From Streptomyces wedmorensis (lineage in GTDB: Bacteria; Actinomycetota; Actinomycetes; Streptomycetales; Streptomycetaceae), in assembly GCF_000716445.1 (NCBI RefSeq), contig NZ_JNWK01000059.1, positions 1 to 51,391 on the forward strand: a stretch of DNA of 51,391 bases, given 5' to 3'. Below, in pieces: positions 31,038 through 39,952 of this stretch. Numbering within the stretch: the stretch's first letter is position 1; each line of letters starts with the position of its first letter. The translations under genes were made by a program, and so were the position numbers. The notes under the pieces were generated by a model. It saw only the letters and a program-made list of their open reading frames with translations, was not told the DNA's origin and searched no databases.

Positions 31038-32480
31038 TTACGCCTCCCAGACGGCGACCCCCGTACGGTCGTCGGCGTAGCCGGTCACCCTCAGCTGGGT
31101 GTCCGCGAGGAAGGCGGCGAGGCCGGGGGGCTCCCGGTCGGCCCAGCGGTCCGCGAGCGCGCGGGCGAGGGCGGGTTCGCCGCGCATCGGCTCGGCGAGG
31201 CCCGGTGAGGCGAGGAGCAGGGTGTCGCCGGGGCGGGCGACGGAGGCGCGGAACCTGAACGGTTCGGGCGGCGCCGGTACGGGCTGCTCGATGAGCGGCC
31301 CTGGAGCGGTCGTGATGCCGAGGTCCATGGTGAGCCGGTCGCCCTCCTCGGTCGCCTCTTGTGCGGCGGGCGGCGAGCCGAAGCCGAGGACGGGTGCGCC
31401 GACGACGGCGGCCGGTTCGGGCAGGAGCGGCTCCAGGTCCTGCCAGGCGCCCTCGCGGAGCCGGAAGAGGCCTCCGCCGCCGATGCCGAAGAAGACCCGG
31501 GTGCGGCACTCGGGGTCGGCCGGCACGAGCAGGCAGCGCAGGGTCGCGGTGTACTCGTCGGGGGCGAGGCCGCGTTCGGAGGCGCGCGCCCTGAGCTTGC
31601 CGTACGTGCGGTCGGTGAGCCGGTGCAGACCGGACTTCAGGTCGCCGCGCCGGCCCGACCTGATGTCCTCGGAGAGCCGGGCGTGGCTGCGGCAGACGGC
31701 CTCGGCGATCCAGTGGCAGGCGTCGGCGGCGGCGAGGTGGGCGTCCTCGGCTGCGCGGGAGCCGGCGGCGACGGCGACGAGGACGAGCGCGGTCTCGTCG
31801 TGGCCGAAGCGGGCGGTGAGGAGGGCGTCGCGGCGGGGCTCGCCCCGGTAGCGGGCGGAGTCGCCGCGCACGGAGGCGGCGCGCAGGGTGCAGGTGCCGT
31901 AGCGGGCGCCGTCGAGGACGGTGTCGGGTACCAGGTCGGCGAGTTCGCCGGGGCGGGCGACGGGCAGGGCGGTGGGTTCCGCCTCGTAGGTGGGCGGTCT
32001 GCTGCCGACGAAGCCGGTCCGCGGCCGTGGCAGGTCGACGGGGACGGAGACCTCCACGGTGAGCTCGGTGTCGGTGCCGGGGTCGGCCGTGACGTCGGTC
32101 GCCGGTGCGGGTGCCGGCTGCTCGACCGCCGGCCCCTCGACCGCCGGCCCCTCGGTCGCCGGCCCCGGGAGCAGCGACACCTGGACGGTGGGCGTCTCGA
32201 CGGGCGGGGCGGCCGGGGGCGGCGGCGGGAAGGTCCGGGGACCCGCCTCTGGCACCTCCCAGGGTGCCCGGCCGGGCACGGGGGGCGGCAGGGAAGGGAG
32301 CACCGCCGCCGGCGCGGGCGGCGGGTTCGGAGGCGGGGGCGTCCCGCCCGGTGGGCCGGTCGTGGCGCGGGGCGCCGTGTCGAAGTGGTCGTCGAGCGTG
32401 TCACCCGAGACCGTCGGGGCCGTGTCCGGCGCCGCGTCGTCGTAGAGCTTGTCCCACCAGTTGTCCCCCTGCTGAGTCAT
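31038..32480 (-). CDS. PP2C-like protein with degenerate metal-binding motifs
   Basis: The 480-residue protein has a Pro/Ala/Thr-rich, probably disordered N-terminus (1-190) and a C-terminal PP2C-type fold (about 195-480). The family signature GDSARYRGEPRRDAL is recognisable, but metal-binding Asp residues are lost: the DG motif is VAVAAGS (235-241), the GDG motif is FGIGG (331-335) and the SDG motif is ASPGL (424-428). Only the terminal DDRT (470-473) and Asp218 remain. It is therefore probably a pseudophosphatase that binds rather than dephosphorylates. It is the first gene before poxB and the RsbW-like ATPase. The ATG at 32480 has only a weak, close AAGGG. Confidence 0.78.
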   Translation of the reverse strand: MTQQGDNWWDKLYDDAAPDTAPTVSGDTLDDHFDTAPRATTGPPGGTPPPPNPPPAPAAVLPSLPPPVPGRAPWEVPEAGPRTFPPPPPAAPPVETPTVQVSLLPGPATEGPAVEGPAVEQPAPAPATDVTADPGTDTELTVEVSVPVDLPRPRTGFVGSRPPTYEAEPTALPVARPGELADLVPDTVLDGARYGTCTLRAASVRGDSARYRGEPRRDALLTARFGHDETALVLVAVAAGSRAAEDAHLAAADACHWIAEAVCRSHARLSEDIRSGRRGDLKSGLHRLTDRTYGKLRARASERGLAPDEYTATLRCLLVPADPECRTRVFFGIGGGGLFRLREGAWQDLEPLLPEPAAVVGAPVLGFGSPPAAQEATEEGDRLTMDLGITTAPGPLIEQPVPAPPEPFRFRASVARPGDTLLLASPGLAEPMRGEPALARALADRWADREPPGLAAFLADTQLRVTGYADDRTGVAVWEA

Positions 32481-32563
32481 GCCCTTATTGTCCACCGCTC
32501 GCGGCGCCCGAAAACGGGACACCAGGAAAACCATTGCTGCAAACGGGTGGTCCGCACATGGGT

Positions 32564-32611
32564 GGTCCGCCGGGCGGCCCCACCCCCCACGGGAAGGACG
32601 CCCGGCGGACC
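32564..32611 (-). terminator. Terminator downstream of the subtilase gene
   Basis: GGTCCGCCGGGCG (32564-32576) and CGCCCGGCGGACC (32599-32611) form a perfect 13-base stem across 22 bases. The stem begins seven bases past the protease stop on the minus strand. Confidence 0.7.
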
Positions 32612-32618
32612 GGCGTGA

Positions 32619-35600
32619 TCAGCGCACGTCGTAAGCGCGGATCACGGTCTGGGTGACGGAGTTGCCGTTGGCGTCCGTCAGTTCGGTCCTCAGCGTGACC
32701 TGCTTGCCGGTCGCGCCCGCGTGGTCCACGGTCGCGGTCCAGCCGCCGCCTTGCCGAGAGACCCGCGCTTCGGTCCAGGTCGTGCCTCCGTCGTAGGAGT
32801 ACGACAGCCTGGCCGAGGTGAGCGCTGCGGGGGTGTAGCCCGCGTGACCCGTCGCGGTGAGGCCGATCTGCTGGCCGTCGGTCGCGGCGAGGGTCTTGAG
32901 TCCGTCCTCCGGAAGGTTGTACCGGGGGAAGAGAATCGGGATGCCCTGAGAATAGACGGTCTCGTCGAGCTTGGAGGTGAATTCCCACACCGAGTTGACG
33001 GACGTGGAGCGGGCCCACACCTTGCTGCCGATCTTCATGGTGTTCTGTTCGAGCCTGTACGTCCCGGCTTCGGCCGGTACCTCGAAGACACCGAACGGCC
33101 AGCTGCTCCGGCCGAGCTCCTCGCCGTCGCGGCTCAGGCTCACGTTGCCGATGTCGCCGAAGGAGCCGGGCACGGCGTAGTGGGTGTTGTCGCCCCACAT
33201 GGCGTTCGCGAAGCCGATCAGGTTGCCCTGGCGCTCGGCGACGAGGACCGGCTTCCCGGCGCCGTCCTGCGGGGCGGTGGGGGCGAGGACGCCGTCGTAC
33301 CACTTCTCGGTGCGGTGTTCGCCCTCCGTGTACGCGTGCGGGGTGCCGACCATGATCTCGCCGAACGGGAAGCTGCTGCCGACCATCGGCTCCCAGGTGG
33401 TGTCGCCGGTCGAGTAGTACTCGGTGCGGGCGCCGGGAGCGGGGACCGCCTCCAGCGAGCCGAAGCCGACGCGGACGCCGTCCGGGCGGCGCGCCGCCGG
33501 GAAGTCCACGAAGTCGGTGGCGATGCCCGCCGACCCGTAGGTGGAGTCCGTGCGGCCGAGCTCGTGGTCGCGGACCCGGTACGCGCGGTCGTCGCGGATC
33601 GCTCCGGCCTCGGGGAAGGCGAGGTTGTACAGGTAGGGGCTCTTCGCGGTGGCCTTCCAGGCGAGGGTGACCTCGCCGGCCGCCAGCTCGCCGAGGAGCG
33701 CGGCGGCCTCGTCGGACGGGAGGGACAGGACGGGGAGACCCAGGCCCGCGAAGCCTCCGGCCGGGTACCAGCGGCCGGGGGCCGAGTGGTACGCGACGAC
33801 GGCGACGGCACCGGCGGCCTTGGCGTTCCGGGCGAGGGCGCTCGCGGCGCTGGAGTCGTCCGGCAGCCGGACGAGGGCGATGCGGCCCTGGACCCCGGCG
33901 GCCTTGAGTTCGTCCGGCGTGCCCGTGCCGGCGTCGACGAGGCGGGCGGAGCCCGTGCCGTCGAGGTTGTCGGAGCCGATGGTGCCGGTGAGCGGGTGCA
34001 GGGTCAGGCCGTCGCCGGTGCGCAGCGAGGTGATCTGCGGTGCGGCGGCCCGCCAGTAGCTGCCGAACTCGAAGTCGCCCTCGTCGGCGCCACCTTCGAC
34101 CGAGGCGTAGTAGCCGCGTATGGTGCGCGGCCCCGCGGCGGTCCCGGCGTGCAGCCAGAAGCCGTCCCAGGAACGGGCGAACGCCAGGGTGGCGCCGCGG
34201 AGTTCGGAGGCGCGGTCGGTCTTCACCGACAGCCGGTGCGCCGTGCGGGCGTCGAGGACGACGGTGGTGTCCCCCTTCAGCTCCAGCTGCGGGCGGCCGA
34301 GGTAGCTGAGCGAGTCGTTCAGCGTGGCGCCCTCTCCCGCGTCGGGCGTGGTGACGAAGGAGGAGAGGAAGTAGCTGCCGGGGCGCAGCCGGTAGACCTG
34401 GTCGGCGGCTCCGTCGTTGAAGCGCCGTTCGCCGGTGGCGTCGTCGGTGCCGATGACGTCGAGGGACGAGGCGCCGGCGGCGGGCTTGCCCTGACGGTCG
34501 ATCAGCTTGACGCGCAGGGTGACCGTCTCGGGCTCCACGTACAGCGAGAACGGGGTGGAGACGTGGATGCCGCCGGGTCCGGTGGCGAGGACGCGGCCGG
34601 TGACGTCGCCGTACTGGGCGCGCTCCAGGCGTGCGTCGGGGTCGAGTTCGAGCGGGACCTGCACGGTGGCACCGGCGGGGACGGTGACGGTGCGGGCGCC
34701 GAGGCGGGCGACGGACGAGCGGACGGCGGAGCCGTCGTTGCCGGTGACCTTGTCGACGGCCAGCGTCAGGGTGACGGGTGCGCCGGAGCCGTTGGTGTAC
34801 GGGACGGAGACCGTGGTCCGGTCGCTCCTGTCCTGCGGCCAGGCGAACGTGCCGCCCTGGACGGCGGGGGCGCCGAGGACCGTCTGGTCGATGGCGGCCT
34901 TCACGTCGAGCCGGCCGCCGCCGACCTCGCGGACGTCGCCGGGGAGGTCGCTGTCGGCGGAGGAGACGAGGGCCGCCTTGACCTGCCGGGCGGTCCAGTC
35001 GGGGTGGCGCTGCTTGACGATGGCGGCGGCGCCCGCGACGTGCGGGGCCGCCATCGACGTACCGGACATGGACTGGTAGGCGGAGACGCCCCGGCCGCCG
35101 GCCGCGGCGGCGGAGATGCCGACGCCGGGCGCCGCGATCTCGGGCTTGAGGGTGTGGTTCACGATCGTCGGGCCGCGGCTGGAGAACCACGCGGTGGAGT
35201 CGTCGCGGTCGGTGGCGCCGACGGTGAGCACGCCGGGCGCGCAGCCGGGCGAGGAGACGGTGTTGTGCGTCGGCCCGGAGTTGCCCGCGGCGATGACGAA
35301 CAACGTGCCCTGGTTACGGGCGAGTTCCTCGGCCGCGACGCTCATCGGGTCGGTGCAGTCGGTGGGGACGGGGCTGCCGAGGCTCATGGAGACGACGTCG
35401 GCGCCCTGGGCGACGGCCCACTCCATGCCGGCGATGATCCAGGAGGCGGCACCGGAGCCGGAGTCGTTGAGGACCTTGCCGTTGAGGAGCTGGGCGCCGG
35501 GGGCGACGCCCTTCTTCCTGCCGCCGCTGGCGGCGCCGGAGCCGCCGACGGTGGAGATGGTGTGGGTGCCGTGACCCTGCCGGTCGTCGGCGCTGTCGGA

Positions 35601-36392
35601 GTCGGTGAAGTTCTCCGAGGCGGCGATGCGGCCCTTGAGGTCGGGGTGTTCGGCGTCGGCACCGGTGTCGAGGACGGCGACCTTGGTGCCGGTGCCGTCG
35701 TAGCCGGCCGCCCAGGCCTCGGGGGCGTGGACCTGCTTCGTCGACTCCTCCAGGGTGGCCTCGACCTTGCGGTCGAGCCAGAGCTTCTTCAGTCCGGCGG
35801 CGGAGCGGGCGCCGGGCGCCGTGACCTCGGCCCAGAAGGTGGCGGCCTGCTTCTTCTCCGCCGTCAGGGCGACGCCGTCGACGGCCTTGAGGACCTGGCC
35901 GCGCCGGGCGCCGCGGGGGGCGGCCGGGACGGAGCGGGCGACGTCGGAGCCGTAGACCGCGATGAGGGGCAGTGTCGTGGTGGCCGCGTCGTCGTAGCCC
36001 TGGCGGACGAGTCCGGTGACGTTGAACAGTTCCTCGTCGACGCGTCCGGCGGCGAGCGCCCGGGTGGCGCCCTCGGGGTAGACGTACAGGTCCTGGCCGG
36101 AGCGTCGGGTCTGGACGAAGGGGACGGTGCCGTCCTCGCCGGGCAGCGCCGTGGCCGCCGGGTCGCCCGCGGCGTCGCGGGTGACCAGGACGCGGTCGCC
36201 GGTGACCAGGGTCACCGTGGCGGTCCGGCTGCCGGCCGCTCCCCCGGCGCGGGCCGGGGCCTCGCTGCCGACCAGCGGTCGCTTGCCGGCCGTGCCGTCC
36301 TGTGGCTCGTCTGCCATGGACGGCGAGACCGCGGTGACGGCCAGGACGGCGGCGGTCGCCGCTCCCAGGGCCGTACGCGAAATCGGGCGCAT
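32619..36392 (-). CDS. Secreted S8 subtilisin-like serine peptidase
   Basis: The 1257-residue exoprotease has a signal peptide (MRPISRTALGAATAAVLAVT, cleavage near residue 27), a propeptide to about 225 and a subtilisin catalytic domain at about 228-500. The triad is Asp242 (DTGAD), His274 (GHGTH) and Ser446 (GTSMAAPH), with oxyanion Asn371. About 750 further residues form Ig/fibronectin-like and PA-like segments (VQGRIALVRLPDD...AGAVAVVAYH), as in large actinobacterial subtilases. A C-terminal cell-wall anchor is not visible. The ATG at 36392 has GGGGAGA upstream; another ATG 12 bases earlier is possible. It is divergent from a helix-turn-helix regulator that may control it. Confidence 0.93.
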   Translation of the reverse strand: MRPISRTALGAATAAVLAVTAVSPSMADEPQDGTAGKRPLVGSEAPARAGGAAGSRTATVTLVTGDRVLVTRDAAGDPAATALPGEDGTVPFVQTRRSGQDLYVYPEGATRALAAGRVDEELFNVTGLVRQGYDDAATTTLPLIAVYGSDVARSVPAAPRGARRGQVLKAVDGVALTAEKKQAATFWAEVTAPGARSAAGLKKLWLDRKVEATLEESTKQVHAPEAWAAGYDGTGTKVAVLDTGADAEHPDLKGRIAASENFTDSDSADDRQGHGTHTISTVGGSGAASGGRKKGVAPGAQLLNGKVLNDSGSGAASWIIAGMEWAVAQGADVVSMSLGSPVPTDCTDPMSVAAEELARNQGTLFVIAAGNSGPTHNTVSSPGCAPGVLTVGATDRDDSTAWFSSRGPTIVNHTLKPEIAAPGVGISAAAAGGRGVSAYQSMSGTSMAAPHVAGAAAIVKQRHPDWTARQVKAALVSSADSDLPGDVREVGGGRLDVKAAIDQTVLGAPAVQGGTFAWPQDRSDRTTVSVPYTNGSGAPVTLTLAVDKVTGNDGSAVRSSVARLGARTVTVPAGATVQVPLELDPDARLERAQYGDVTGRVLATGPGGIHVSTPFSLYVEPETVTLRVKLIDRQGKPAAGASSLDVIGTDDATGERRFNDGAADQVYRLRPGSYFLSSFVTTPDAGEGATLNDSLSYLGRPQLELKGDTTVVLDARTAHRLSVKTDRASELRGATLAFARSWDGFWLHAGTAAGPRTIRGYYASVEGGADEGDFEFGSYWRAAAPQITSLRTGDGLTLHPLTGTIGSDNLDGTGSARLVDAGTGTPDELKAAGVQGRIALVRLPDDSSAASALARNAKAAGAVAVVAYHSAPGRWYPAGGFAGLGLPVLSLPSDEAAALLGELAAGEVTLAWKATAKSPYLYNLAFPEAGAIRDDRAYRVRDHELGRTDSTYGSAGIATDFVDFPAARRPDGVRVGFGSLEAVPAPGARTEYYSTGDTTWEPMVGSSFPFGEIMVGTPHAYTEGEHRTEKWYDGVLAPTAPQDGAGKPVLVAERQGNLIGFANAMWGDNTHYAVPGSFGDIGNVSLSRDGEELGRSSWPFGVFEVPAEAGTYRLEQNTMKIGSKVWARSTSVNSVWEFTSKLDETVYSQGIPILFPRYNLPEDGLKTLAATDGQQIGLTATGHAGYTPAALTSARLSYSYDGGTTWTEARVSRQGGGWTATVDHAGATGKQVTLRTELTDANGNSVTQTVIRAYDVR

Positions 36393-36459
36393 CGCTCTCC
36401 CCATCTGAATTCGGAAAAAGGGAGCAAAGGTCCCGTATCCGAAGGCGGTTGGTGCTGCG

Positions 36460-36469
36460 GTGGCGCCAC
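36460..36469. promoter_or_regulatory. Palindrome in the subtilase/regulator spacer
   Basis: GTGGCGCCAC is a perfect 10-base palindrome in the middle of a 228-base divergent spacer. A second inverted pair, TTCGGA...TCCGAA, lies near 36410-36441. Either could bind the adjacent regulator. The remaining spacer shows no gene. Confidence 0.35.
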
Positions 36470-36620
36470 ATTGGCAGAGGTGAGGGCGGTGCAGGGATGA
36501 TGGGTGAGGCGGGAATGCGCCGTGGCCGTTTCCCGCCAGGTCACCAACGGAACGAATGCCTCCGGTGATGTCCCGGAAAGATCGGGAACGCCCGGAGGTA
36601 AGGCGAGGGGTGGGGCATCC

Positions 36621-37604
36621 ATGCTGGGAGCGATAGGACTCGACGAGCGCCAGGAGTCCGCGTACCGGGCCCTGGTCGCGCTGGGCGCTGCCGAGGTCTC
36701 CGATCTCGCGCACCGGCTCGCCCTCCCCGAACGCGACACCGAGCGTGCCCTGCGCCGGCTCGAGTCACAGGGACTCGCCGCCCAGTCCTCCGCCCGCACC
36801 GGCCGGTGGGTGGCCGCGCCGCCCGGGGTGGCGCTCGGCGCGCTGCTCACCCAGCAGCGCCACGAACTGGAGCAGGCCGAACTGGCGGCGGCGCTGCTCG
36901 CCGAGGAGTACCGCGCCGAGGCCGAGGCCGTCGCCGTGCACGACATGGTGGAGGTGGTGACCGGCGCGAGCGCCGTCACCCACCGCTTCCTCCAGCTCCA
37001 GCTGGGCGCGACGGAGGAGGTCTGCGCGCTCGTCACCGGCAAGCCGATCGCCGTCACCGGCCTCGAGAACGACGCCGAGGAACAGGCGGCCGGCCGCGGG
37101 GTGCGCTACCGGGTGGTGATCGAGCGCGAGGTGCTCACCCTCCCGTCCGGGCTGCTGGAACTCTCCGCGGCGCTCGGCCGCGACGAGCTGATCCGGGTCG
37201 CCGACCGCGTCCCCACCAAACTGGTGGTCGCCGACCGGTCCCTCGCCATGGTCCCGCTGACCGGCCGGGGCGCCGAGCCCGCGGCCCTCGTCGTCCACGC
37301 GAGCGGACTCCTCGAATCGCTCATGGGCCTCTTCGAGTCGGTGTGGCGGGAGGCCCTGCCGCTGCGGCTCGGCGCCGGCGCGCAGATCGCCGAGGACGAG
37401 GCCCCGGGCCCGGACGTGATGGACCTGGAGATCCTGTCCCTGCTGCTCGCCGGCATGACCGACGCCAGCGTGGCCAAGCAGCTCGACCTGGGCCTGCGGA
37501 CCGTCCAGCGGCGCGTCAAGGGCCTGATGGAACTGAGCGGAGTCACCACCCGCCTCCAGCTCGGCTGGCACGCCTACGAGAAGGGCTGGGTGGCCCGCGG
37601 CTGA
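36621..37604 (+). CDS. TrmB-type N-terminal/LuxR-type C-terminal helix-turn-helix regulator
   Basis: The 327-residue regulator has two DNA-binding regions: an N-terminal TrmB/winged-helix domain (IGLDERQESAYRALVALGAAEVSDL, residues 5-65) and a C-terminal LuxR/GerE helix-turn-helix (ILSLLLAGMTDASVAKQLDLGLRTVQRR, about 270-310). A helical sensor region lies between them. This architecture is common in Streptomyces. The ATG at 36621 is preferred over a longer frame beginning at 36504, since a purine-rich GAGGGGTGGGG precedes it and the family homology starts there. It is divergent from the subtilase gene, a plausible target. The effector is unknown. Confidence 0.85.
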   Translation: MLGAIGLDERQESAYRALVALGAAEVSDLAHRLALPERDTERALRRLESQGLAAQSSARTGRWVAAPPGVALGALLTQQRHELEQAELAAALLAEEYRAEAEAVAVHDMVEVVTGASAVTHRFLQLQLGATEEVCALVTGKPIAVTGLENDAEEQAAGRGVRYRVVIEREVLTLPSGLLELSAALGRDELIRVADRVPTKLVVADRSLAMVPLTGRGAEPAALVVHASGLLESLMGLFESVWREALPLRLGAGAQIAEDEAPGPDVMDLEILSLLLAGMTDASVAKQLDLGLRTVQRRVKGLMELSGVTTRLQLGWHAYEKGWVARG

Positions 37605-37620
37605 CCGGAACGGGGCCCGG

Positions 37621-37920
37621 GATCCTGGGGCCCGGGGAGACCCTGGCCGACGCGGGTGGCCCACGGCCGACCCGGGTGGCACCCGGGGGGCCAGGAGGAC
37701 CTGGCCGACGCCGGTGGCACCTGGGGCTCGGGGCTCGGGGCTCGGCGAGAGCCTGGCCGACGCGGGTGGCCCACGGCCGACCCGGGCAGGGCCCGGGGGC
37801 CCGGGTGGACCCTGGCCGAAACCGGTGGGACCCAGGGGCCCGGGGCCCGGCGGGGCCCCGGGCGACGCCCGTGGCCCGCGGCCGCCGACACGGGTGGCGG
37901 CCGGGGCCTGGGTACCGCGG
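37621..37920. repeat. Degenerate GC-rich tandem repeats between regulator and DUF456 gene
   Basis: The 391-base gap 37605-37995 has no gene of its own. It is filled by four or five degenerate units of about 52-59 bases built around CTGGCCGACGCGGGTGGC (starts at 37643, 37701, 37753, 37812 and a weaker one near 37858). Units 1 and 3 share 34 identical bases. Inverted GGGCCC pieces would make RNA from this region highly structured. The distal part must also contain the promoter of the DUF456 gene, unless it is read through from 37604. Confidence 0.8.
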
Positions 37921-37995
37921 GTGGCCGGCCCCGTGCGTAGCCCGTCCGCCCCTCGCGACCTGCGGAGACCGGCGTCGTCCGGCACGCTGGGCATC

Positions 37996-38478
37996 GTGGG
38001 TGTGTGGCAGCTCCTGATGATCGCGACGGTGATGCTGCTCGGTCTGTTCGGGGTCCTGGCCCCGGGTGTGCCGGGGACGTGGCTGGTGTGGGCGGCGATG
38101 CTCTGGTGGTCGCTGCACGAGCGGACGGGCCTCGCCTGGATCCTGCTCGTCTCCTCGACCGGTCTGCTGCTCCTCACCCAGGTGATCGTCTGGCAACTGC
38201 CACCCCGCCGCTTCCGGGGCGTCGGCATCACCCGCCGGATCGTGGCGTACGCGGGGGTGGGCGCGCTCCTGGGCTTCGTCCTGGTCCCCGTGATCGGCGC
38301 GATCCCCGGCTTCGTCGGCGGGATCTACCTCGCCGAACGGCTCCGGCTCGGCGGCCACGGCCAGGCCCGCGCGGCCACCCGGACCGTCATGCGCGCCGCC
38401 GGCACCAGCGTCCTCGTCGAGCTCTTCGCCTGCCTGCTGATCGTGGGCGCCTGGGCGGGCGCGGTCATCTGGGGCTGA
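37996..38478 (+). CDS. DUF456 small membrane protein
   Basis: The 160-residue hydrophobic protein has about five membrane segments, the DUF456 signature (LLGLFGVLAPGVPGTWLVW at about 15-33) and a Gly-rich second half (GAIPGFVGGIYLAERLR) resembling a glycine-zipper segment. Its function is unknown. The GTG at 37996 gives the expected N-terminus; no strong ribosome site precedes it and an alternative start upstream would lie in repeat sequence. It is convergent with the ada-alkA gene. Confidence 0.8.
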   Translation: MGVWQLLMIATVMLLGLFGVLAPGVPGTWLVWAAMLWWSLHERTGLAWILLVSSTGLLLLTQVIVWQLPPRRFRGVGITRRIVAYAGVGALLGFVLVPVIGAIPGFVGGIYLAERLRLGGHGQARAATRTVMRAAGTSVLVELFACLLIVGAWAGAVIWG

Positions 38479-38501
38479 GCTCCGTCACCCGTTCGGTCTA
38501 G

Positions 38502-38533
38502 GGCCTGTCTGACAATTCGCGTCGGATCAGGCC
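38502..38533. terminator. Weak hairpin between DUF456 and ada-alkA genes
   Basis: GGCCTG (38502-38507) and CAGGCC (38528-38533) pair across 20 bases. The right arm overlaps the ada-alkA stop codon. A low-strength terminator candidate between convergent genes. Confidence 0.35.
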
Positions 38534-39876
38534 GGGCCTCCGGGGCGGGCGTACAGCCGGGCGTACGAGCGCCAGGGTCGCCATTCCTCCGCGTCGGGGC
38601 CGTTCGCGGGCGGCACGTCGGGGTCGCCGAGGGCGCGCATGCGGATCAGGGCGGCGGTCTCGGCCGTGACGCCGGGGACGGCGAGCAGGGCGCGTACGGC
38701 GTCGTCGCGGTCGGCGCCGGGGTCGAGGCGGACGGTTCCGTCGGAGAGGGCGCGGGCGAGCGGCCCCGCGACCGGGTGACCGGCCAGGGCGGCCGGCTCG
38801 GGGAAGACATGGGTGAGGGTGCCGCAGGCCACGGCCAGCGGGGTGCCGTACGGCTCGACGACCCGGGCCGACTCCTCGGGCCCGAGGACCGTCCGCAGCG
38901 CGAACTCCTCGGGTTCGGCCGTGCCCGGGGAGCGGACGCCGGGCCGTGCGGCCACCTCGGCGGCGAGCGCGGGGGCGGCCCCGAGCCGTTCGGCGACGGC
39001 GTACGGGTCTGCGTCGAGGTCGAAGAGGCGGCGCAGCCGGTGCACGGCGGTCGTGAGGTCGCGCAGCTCGGTGAGGTGGATCCGGGCGTCGAGCCACCGT
39101 CCGGCGGAGCGTTCGTCGACGGAGACGACTCCGGTGCCGTACGGGAGGCGGAGCGTGCGCCGGTACGTGCGGGCGCCCGGGGCTCCGACGACCTCCTCGA
39201 CGCGGGGCACGGCCTCGGCCGCGAGCAGGTCGAAGACCTCGCCGGCCGCGTAGGGACCCCGGTGGGCGAGCCGCAGCGGCACCCCGGCGGCGAGCGCGGT
39301 ACGGGCCCCGGCGCCGCTGCCCGCCTCGGCACGGAGGGCGGTCGGGGTGCGGGCGTAGACGGCGCGGATGGTGTCGTTGAACTGGCGGACGCTGGCGAAG
39401 CCGGCCGCGAAGGCGATCTCGGTGACGGGCAGTCCCGTGGTCTGGAGCAGCAGCCGCGCGGTGTGCGCCCGCTGGGCGCGGGCGAGGGCGACGGGTCCGG
39501 CGCCGAGCTCGGCGGTGAGCTGGCGCTGGACCTGCCGGGTGCTGTAGCCGAGGCGTCCGGCGAGGCCGGGCACGCCCTCGCGGTCGACGACGCCGTCGCC
39601 GATCATCCGCATGGCGCGCCCGACGACGTCGGCCCGGACGTTCCATTCGGCCGAGCCGGGGACGGCGTCCGGCCGGCAGCGGCGGCAGGCCCGGAAGCCG
39701 TGGCCCTGGGCGGCGGCGGCCGTCGGGAAGAACGCGACGTTCTGCCGTTTGGGCGTGACGGCGGGGCAGCTGGGACGGCAGTAGATCCCGGTGGTCCGGA
39801 CGGCGAAGAAGAACTCTCCGTCGAACCGCGCGTCCCTGCTGCTGACCGCCTCGTAGCGGGTGTCGTCGTCCCTCAC
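38527..39876 (-). CDS. Ada-AlkA fusion: methylphosphotriester sensor with AlkA-like region lacking the catalytic Asp
   Basis: The 449-residue protein starts with an Ada zinc domain (Cys33, Cys37, Cys64, Cys67; Cys33 corresponds to the methyl acceptor). An AraC-type helix-turn-helix follows (about 95-190, FAAGFASVRQFNDTIRAVY), then an AlkA N-terminal domain (LAHRGPYAAGEVFDLLAAEA) and a helix-hairpin-helix region (VPGVTAETAALIRMRALGDPD). In AlkA the latter continues to a PDD motif with the catalytic Asp and about 20 more residues before the WKPWRSYA helix. Here the sequence jumps from PDVPPANGPDAEE to WRPWRSYA, about 16 residues short and without that Asp. DNA-glycosylase activity is therefore doubtful; sensing and activation remain possible. 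The GTG at 39876 has GGGAGG four bases upstream. Confidence 0.88.
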   Translation of the reverse strand: MRDDDTRYEAVSSRDARFDGEFFFAVRTTGIYCRPSCPAVTPKRQNVAFFPTAAAAQGHGFRACRRCRPDAVPGSAEWNVRADVVGRAMRMIGDGVVDREGVPGLAGRLGYSTRQVQRQLTAELGAGPVALARAQRAHTARLLLQTTGLPVTEIAFAAGFASVRQFNDTIRAVYARTPTALRAEAGSGAGARTALAAGVPLRLAHRGPYAAGEVFDLLAAEAVPRVEEVVGAPGARTYRRTLRLPYGTGVVSVDERSAGRWLDARIHLTELRDLTTAVHRLRRLFDLDADPYAVAERLGAAPALAAEVAARPGVRSPGTAEPEEFALRTVLGPEESARVVEPYGTPLAVACGTLTHVFPEPAALAGHPVAGPLARALSDGTVRLDPGADRDDAVRALLAVPGVTAETAALIRMRALGDPDVPPANGPDAEEWRPWRSYARLYARPGGPA

Positions 39877-39952
39877 GCCTCCCAGTGTGCGGCCCCCGGC
39901 CGACCGGGGCTCGCGGTTTTCGGACACCACGCTCCCCGGCGGCCGTGACGAC

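Noticed and set aside
32721..36500. 1259-codon plus-strand frame opposite the subtilase
   Set aside because: Antisense shadow of the protease; Gly/Asp/Val-rich with no domain, while the minus strand has an intact catalytic triad.
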